DNA of 64,000 bases, from NCBI GenBank assembly GCA_034435035.1, contig DAOTXW010000027.1:1-64000 (forward strand), read 5' to 3'. The notes below the pieces were generated by a model. The model ran no database searches. It saw nothing but the letters and a program-made list of their open reading frames with translations, and had not been told where the DNA came from. Position 1 is the stretch's first letter; every line of letters starts with the position of its first letter. Source of the DNA: JAHEME01 sp034435035. GTDB lineage: Bacteria > Chloroflexota > Anaerolineae > Aggregatilineales > UBA3940. Below are positions 60,156 through 64,000 of this stretch, one piece after another. The position numbers and the translations under genes were made by a program.

Positions 60156-61600
60156 ATCTCACTCCCTCTGGTTGGCAAGTCGGACAGTGAGGCCAGCGGG
60201 GCGGCCGCTGTCGGCGCGTAACCCGCGGCAGATGCAGGCAGCCGCCCCTGCATACTCCAGGGGCCTGTCCAGGTGATCTCAACCTCTTTTACCTGGCCGC
60301 GCAGGTCCGCTTCAGCATCCACAAAGACCAGCTTATTCTGCCGGGTCCGGCCGCGCCATTTGCCGCGATGCTCTTCTTCGAACAGCACCTCGACCTGCTG
60401 GCCCAGCAGCCGGCTGTTGATTTCGCTCACAACCTGTTCCTGAAGCGCCTCCAACACCTGCAGACGACGCTTCTTCTCGGCGGGTGGCACGTCATCCGGC
60501 ATGGTGCGGGCGGAAACGGTGTTCGGGCGCGGGCTGTACATGGCCAGATGGGCCTTGTCGAGTCTGAGATCGGCCAGCACACGTACCGTCTGCTCGAACT
60601 GGGCAGCCGTCTCGCCGGGGAAGCCAACGATAATGTCTGTGTGGATCGCCACACCGGGGATGCGCTCGCGGATGCGTGCAATGAGCCGGCGATAGTCTGC
60701 CTGCGTGTAGCCGCGCTTCATGTGCTGCAGCACGGCATCATCGCCTGCCTGGATCGGGACCTCAATGTGTTCGCAAACCTTGGGGAGGGCGGCGACAGTG
60801 TCCAGGAGCCGATCGGTCATCCAGTTAGGATGCGAAGTCAGGAACCGGATCCGTGCAATCCCGTCAATGGCATGGATGGCATGCAGCAGGTCAGACAGGT
60901 CAGGGCCGTCCGGAATGTCCCTGCCGTATCGGTCGACGATCTGCCCCAGGAGCGTGACCTCCCGGACGCCCTGCCGGGCCAGTGCGCGAACTTCGGCTGC
61001 GATCTCGCCGATGCTGCGGCTGCGCTCAACGCCGCGGCGAAAGGGTATGACGCAGAACGAGCAGGCATGAGAGCACCCATAAACAACCGGTACGTGAGCG
61101 CTTACCAGCCTTCCGCGCTCGTGCAGGGGCAGCACCAGATCACCATCCTGGAGGGCGTCCCGTGTCATGCGCTCGCGCATCTGCGCGGCGACCGCCTGCT
61201 GCTCCAGGCCGCGCTCTCTGAGAAAGGCGACCAGTGGAGCCGGCTCGCTGGGGGGCATGAAGACATCCACGAAGGGGAAACGCTGCCGGAGTGACAGGGG
61301 ATCGCGAACACCCACCAGGCAGCCCATCAGGCCGATGACCTTACCCGGATGCTCCTCCTTAAGGTGACGGAGCTGCCCGAGGCGCCCGTAGACCCGGTCC
61401 TCAGCGCTCTGCCGGACGACGCAGGTGTTCAGTACGATCACGTCAGCCGTATCTGCGTCGTCGCTGGGGGTGAGCCCCAGCCGCTCCATCTCGCTGGCGA
61501 GGCGCTGGGAGTCGGCCTCGTTCATCTGGCAACCCCAGGTGCGAATATGATAGGTCCTCACCGGCTCAGGCCGATCAGGCAGCACGGATGATACATTCAT
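60152..61600 (-). CDS. miaB: tRNA-2-methylthio-N6-dimethylallyladenosine synthase MiaB
   Basis: ATG 61600 with GGAGGAG upstream gives 482 residues; the in-frame opening to 61648 lacks a ribosome site. The N-terminal UPF0004 domain has three cluster Cys (TWGCQMNEADS, LNTCVVRQSAED, LMGCLVG). The radical SAM motif is CSHACSFC, and a TRAM domain (LLGQQVEVLFEEEHRGKWRG) ends the enzyme. It methylthiolates i6A37 in tRNAs. It leads the phosphatase-DUF3090-SCO1664 operon. Confidence 0.95.
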   Translation of the reverse strand: MNVSSVLPDRPEPVRTYHIRTWGCQMNEADSQRLASEMERLGLTPSDDADTADVIVLNTCVVRQSAEDRVYGRLGQLRHLKEEHPGKVIGLMGCLVGVRDPLSLRQRFPFVDVFMPPSEPAPLVAFLRERGLEQQAVAAQMRERMTRDALQDGDLVLPLHERGRLVSAHVPVVYGCSHACSFCVIPFRRGVERSRSIGEIAAEVRALARQGVREVTLLGQIVDRYGRDIPDGPDLSDLLHAIHAIDGIARIRFLTSHPNWMTDRLLDTVAALPKVCEHIEVPIQAGDDAVLQHMKRGYTQADYRRLIARIRERIPGVAIHTDIIVGFPGETAAQFEQTVRVLADLRLDKAHLAMYSPRPNTVSARTMPDDVPPAEKKRRLQVLEALQEQVVSEINSRLLGQQVEVLFEEEHRGKWRGRTRQNKLVFVDAEADLRGQVKEVEITWTGPWSMQGRLPASAAGYAPTAAAPLASLSDLPTRGSEI

Positions 61601-61649
61601 CGCAGGCTCCTCCGGCGACCATGATAGCGGATTCGGGGGCGAAATCAAG

Positions 61650-61678
61650 AGCGAGGGAGCGGTCTGTGCCCCCTCGCT
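61650..61678 (-). terminator. Possible weak terminator
   Basis: AGCGAGGG (61650-61657) and CCCTCGCT (61671-61678) pair around a 13-base loop. On the minus strand it is followed by CTTGATTTCG, so the T-run is poor. It lies between the unknown gene at 61701 and miaB. Confidence 0.35.
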
Positions 61679-61700
61679 TCAGCCGGGCCGGGCACAAGGG

Positions 61701-62084
61701 CTAATTGCGACCCTGGGTCACCTCGAGAGGGCGAGTCGCCTCAACAATGCGTGACAGCGTCCAGTTTGCCAGTTCGCGTACCGCCTGCCAGGCCTCATCA
61801 TGGCGGATGTATGCCAGCCTATCCGCCGCATCATGGGGCAGGTACTCGCTGATAGTGTGCAGATTGGCGTCGAAATCGCGCAGAATGCCGATCAGCTGGG
61901 GCGGGACACCCGCGGCAGCAAGCCGCCGTCCCCCCCGAAATGTATCGATCCACTGCTCGATCAGAGTATCGGGCACGAAAGCACCCGGCTCATGGCCCTG
62001 AAGCACAACCTGCCGCTCCACATCTCCCAGCGCTGCCAGGATGCCCAGCAGCTGCCCCCAGCGCATATAGTCAGCACGTTCCAT
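61701..62084 (-). CDS. Hypothetical helical protein
   Basis: I do not recognise this 127-residue protein. ATG 62084 is placed by GAGGGAG. It is largely alpha-helical (YMRWGQLLGILAALGDVERQ, WQAVRELANWTLSRIVEATR), without signal peptide or membrane span, and has no cysteines. It lies upstream of miaB on the same strand and divergent from arsR, with 157 bases between the starts. No function can be proposed. Confidence 0.6.
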   Translation of the reverse strand: MERADYMRWGQLLGILAALGDVERQVVLQGHEPGAFVPDTLIEQWIDTFRGGRRLAAAGVPPQLIGILRDFDANLHTISEYLPHDAADRLAYIRHDEAWQAVRELANWTLSRIVEATRPLEVTQGRN

Positions 62085-62207
62085 TACGGGCTCCCTCAGC
62101 AATAGCGATGAGAATCGAATTCAGAAACAATGAGGCACAGGATGCCTTCAGGATCACACAACTCGATTGTAACGCCTGGCAGCCGACACTTCAATGGAGG
62201 TGAAGGG

Positions 62208-62235
62208 TTGACACATCGACAAATGTCGATATAAT
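62208..62235 (+). promoter_or_regulatory. arsR promoter with palindromic operator
   Basis: TTGACA (62208-62213), a 16-base spacer and TATAAT (62230-62235) are near-consensus. ATCGACA-AA-TGTCGAT (62215-62230), a perfect 7-bp inverted repeat, fills the spacer, the usual place for an ArsR/SmtB operator. The start codon at 62242 lies where transcription should begin, so the message is probably leaderless. Confidence 0.85.
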
Positions 62236-62241
62236 AGATGT

Positions 62242-62583
62242 ATGGATGCCGACCCGGTCACTTTCGCCAAGGCCTTAGCCGATGAAACACGCCAGGAGAT
62301 TATGAAGCACCTGTGCTGTGCATGGCTCAGCGTGAACGAGGTGGTGGAAGCGCTGGGCGGGCGTGTCAACCAGCCGACAGTGAGCCATCACCTGAAAAAG
62401 CTGGAGGAAGCCGGGTTGGTGCTGGTACGCCAGGAGGGACGCCAGCGCTTCTACTCGCTGAATCAGGCACAGCTGACTGTGTGCTGCGGGATGCTGGTGA
62501 GCCGTTTCGCGCCCGACTTCACAGGCCAACCGGCTGCCAGCGCTGGACCGGATCGGCGGGAGATGGTATCCCGGGACCGGTAG
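62242..62583 (+). CDS. arsR: ArsR-family metalloregulator
   Basis: The 113-residue winged-helix repressor has VTFAKALADETRQEIMKHL, the recognition helix QPTVSHHLKKLEEAGLV and the wing REGRQRFYSL-like segment. Two vicinal cysteine pairs, KHLCCAWL (helix 3 region, the place of the classical ELCVC site) and LTVCCGML near the dimer helix, are likely As(III) ligands. It probably represses itself, arsM downstream and perhaps the gene at 5709. A terminator sits on its stop codon. Confidence 0.9.
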   Translation: MDADPVTFAKALADETRQEIMKHLCCAWLSVNEVVEALGGRVNQPTVSHHLKKLEEAGLVLVRQEGRQRFYSLNQAQLTVCCGMLVSRFAPDFTGQPAASAGPDRREMVSRDR

Positions 62584-62594
62584 TTTGTTTTTTT
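62547..62594 (+). terminator. Terminator overlapping the end of arsR
   Basis: ACCGG (62547-62551) pairs with CCGGT (62577-62581), and CGGGA (62557-62561) with TCCCG (62569-62573), enclosing a 7-base loop and a small internal loop. A T-run follows at 62584-62594. It would limit read-through from arsR to arsM. Confidence 0.65.
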
Positions 62595-62604
62595 CGCTCA
62601 ATCT

Positions 62605-62620
62605 ATCGATATCAGTCGAT
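62605..62620 (+). promoter_or_regulatory. Candidate second ArsR site before arsM
   Basis: ATCGATATCAGTCGAT contains the half-sites ATCGA and TCGAT of the arsR operator in inverted orientation, 20 bases before arsM. A clear promoter is not visible here, so the site could act as an operator or a roadblock. Confidence 0.45.
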
Positions 62621-62639
62621 GTATCGCAGGGAGGGGATC

Positions 62640-64000
62640 ATGGCCCAGGAAGATTCGATTCATGCTGCCGTCAAGGCGTACTACACCGCCCTGGCCATCG
62701 GCGCGAAGGAGTCGTGCTGCAGCTCAACCGACAGCGCGACGGGCTGCGGCTGCGCAGCCCCTGACGCCAGCAAGGTGGATGATCTATACCTCGGCTGCGG
62801 CGACGCGGTGGGCATCGCCGGGCTGCGGCCCGGGCAGACGGTGCTTGACCTGGGGAGCGGCGCCGGGCTGGACTGCTTCGCTGCTGCCCGCCTGGTCGGG
62901 CCGGAGGGGCATGTCATTGGTGTGGATATGGTGCCGGAAATGATCGCCCGCGCACGTCAGAACGCCGGGAAGCTGGGGCTGGAGGGAGACCGGGTTCAGT
63001 TTGTACAGGGGCGGATTGAGGCCCTTCCTCTGGAGGATGCCAGCGTCGATCGGGTGATCTCGAACTGCGTCATCAACCTCTCCCCCGACAAGGCTGCGGT
63101 CTTCCGCGAGGCCTTTCGTGTGCTGAAGCCGGGCGGTCAGCTGGCCGTCAGCGATATGGTTACGATTGGCCAGCTGGCCCCGGATATCCGACAGGACCTG
63201 GAGCTGTGGGCCGGGTGCCTGGCCGGGGCGGTGGACATTCGGGAATATGTTGGGCTCATCGAAGCGGCAGGCTTCACGGCGGTTCGCGTCATTGATGGTG
63301 CAGATGCCATCGGCCTGCAAGAGCTGCCCGAGGAGCCGGGGCGGGTGATCAGCGCCCGCATTGTGGCGCTCAAGCCGCCGGAAGACGCCCAGCAGGGGGG
63401 AAGCCGCGCTTACTTCGACGCGGTCGCCGAAGAATGGGATGCCATGCGCAGCGCTTTCTTCTCCGAAGACGTGCGTGTGGCCGCTCTGCGCGCGGCGGGC
63501 GTCACGGCGGGACAGACGGCTGCCGACGTGGGAGCAGGCAGCGGATTCCTCACACTGGGGCTGCTGGAGGCAGGTCTGCACGTTGTCGCCATCGACCAAT
63601 CCGACCGCATGCTCGAAGTGCTGGCGGCGCGGGTAGGCGATGGGAAGAACGTCTCCATCCATCGGGCCGACGGCGACGCGCTGCCGCTGGCTGATGGAAG
63701 CGTGGATCATGCGCTGGCCAACATGTATCTGCATCATGTGGAAGAGCCGGCCACCGCTATCCGCGAGATGGCGCGGATTGTGCGGCCGGGGGGAAGCGTT
63801 GTCATCACCGACCTGGATTCACATCAGCATGAATTCCTGATGCGTGAGCATCATGATCGCTGGCCCGGCTTTGCCCGGGAGTCCATCGTGAAGTGGTTCA
63901 TCGGGGCCGGGCTGACCGACGTATCCGTGGAGAGTGTGGGCTCCAACTGCTGCGCCACATCGTCCTGCGGCACTGACCATGCCGCTGTCAGCATCTTCGT
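62640..64000 (+). CDS. arsM: Arsenite methyltransferase fused to a second methyltransferase domain (cut by window end)
   Basis: GGGAGGGG precedes ATG 62640 and the frame stays open to the window end (453 codons seen). Residues 1-245 are ArsM, which methylates As(III) with SAM: vicinal Cys26-Cys27 with Cys36 and Cys38, motif I VLDLGSGAGLD (68-78) and the four conserved arsenic-binding cysteines at 53, 79, 143 (SNCVINL) and 193 (WAGCLAGA). From about 255 a second SAM methyltransferase domain begins (AYFDAVAEEWDAMR; motif I AADVGAGSGFLT 294-305), which carries late cysteines NCCATSSC (437-443). This half resembles methyltransferases fused to ArsR regulators. The C-terminus is unseen. Confidence 0.9.
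   Translation, partial: MAQEDSIHAAVKAYYTALAIGAKESCCSSTDSATGCGCAAPDASKVDDLYLGCGDAVGIAGLRPGQTVLDLGSGAGLDCFAAARLVGPEGHVIGVDMVPEMIARARQNAGKLGLEGDRVQFVQGRIEALPLEDASVDRVISNCVINLSPDKAAVFREAFRVLKPGGQLAVSDMVTIGQLAPDIRQDLELWAGCLAGAVDIREYVGLIEAAGFTAVRVIDGADAIGLQELPEEPGRVISARIVALKPPEDAQQGGSRAYFDAVAEEWDAMRSAFFSEDVRVAALRAAGVTAGQTAADVGAGSGFLTLGLLEAGLHVVAIDQSDRMLEVLAARVGDGKNVSIHRADGDALPLADGSVDHALANMYLHHVEEPATAIREMARIVRPGGSVVITDLDSHQHEFLMREHHDRWPGFARESIVKWFIGAGLTDVSVESVGSNCCATSSCGTDHAAVSIF

Noticed and set aside
1..64000. CRISPR array, insertion sequence or prophage
   Set aside because: I saw no regularly spaced repeats, transposase, integrase or phage structural motifs.

Overview
The window reads as about 64 kb of gene-dense, high-GC bacterial chromosome. 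It is most likely a member of the Chloroflexota, close to Anaerolineae. That placement is an inference from gene content: OpcA next to zwf, Ser/Thr kinase and lipoprotein genes rich in TPRs, an adenylate cyclase with an AAA module, the phosphatase/DUF3090/SCO1664 cluster, ThyX, a DUF1385 protein and many LysM or Pro-Thr-rich lipoproteins. I saw no rRNA, tRNA, CRISPR array, insertion sequence or phage gene.

Left part (1-9.2 kb, mostly + strand). A cluster holds an Hsp70-like ATPase, a receiver-like protein that has lost its phospho-acceptor Asp, a SUMF1-fold protein without the FGE cysteines, a PflX-type radical SAM protein and a metallo-beta-lactamase-fold hydrolase. A small Cys-containing orphan gene with an unusual repeat-bearing promoter follows, then a two-gene MaoC dehydratase pair and an HSP90-family chaperone. 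From 9.2 to 16.1 kb lies an apparent operon for the pentose phosphate pathway: transketolase, rpiB, short-type gnd, zwf, opcA and pgl. A DUF255 thioredoxin-domain protein and a small membrane protein follow.

Middle part (18.6-42.5 kb). Minus-strand genes include ATP-dependent PEP carboxykinase, a membrane Ser/Thr kinase with TPRs, malate dehydrogenase, a metallophosphoesterase, ruvC, a YebC/PmpR regulator, thyX, a CBS protein and a cyclase/AAA protein that ends early. Plus-strand blocks carry a histidine-rich membrane protein, an esterase, a LysM/M23-like lipoprotein, ruvA, a YhhQ-type queuosine-precursor transporter, era and a protein made only of Clp-N repeats.

Right part (42.5-64 kb). The translation operon nusA-rnpM-infB-rbfA-nrnA-truB-ribF lies here, without rimP in front. 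It is followed by a TPR lipoprotein, a PrsW-like membrane protein, a secreted trypsin-like protease, and aspS behind a terminator-bearing leader. Downstream of aspS is a candidate structured RNA of about 220 nt with its own promoter and terminator. A miaB/phosphatase/DUF3090/SCO1664 operon runs on the minus strand. The window ends in an arsenic locus: an apparently leaderless arsR under a near-consensus promoter with a palindromic operator, then an arsenite methyltransferase fused to a second methyltransferase domain and cut by the window edge. The operator decamer TGTCGATATA also occurs at the promoter of the orphan gene at 5.7 kb, which suggests a small dispersed ArsR regulon.
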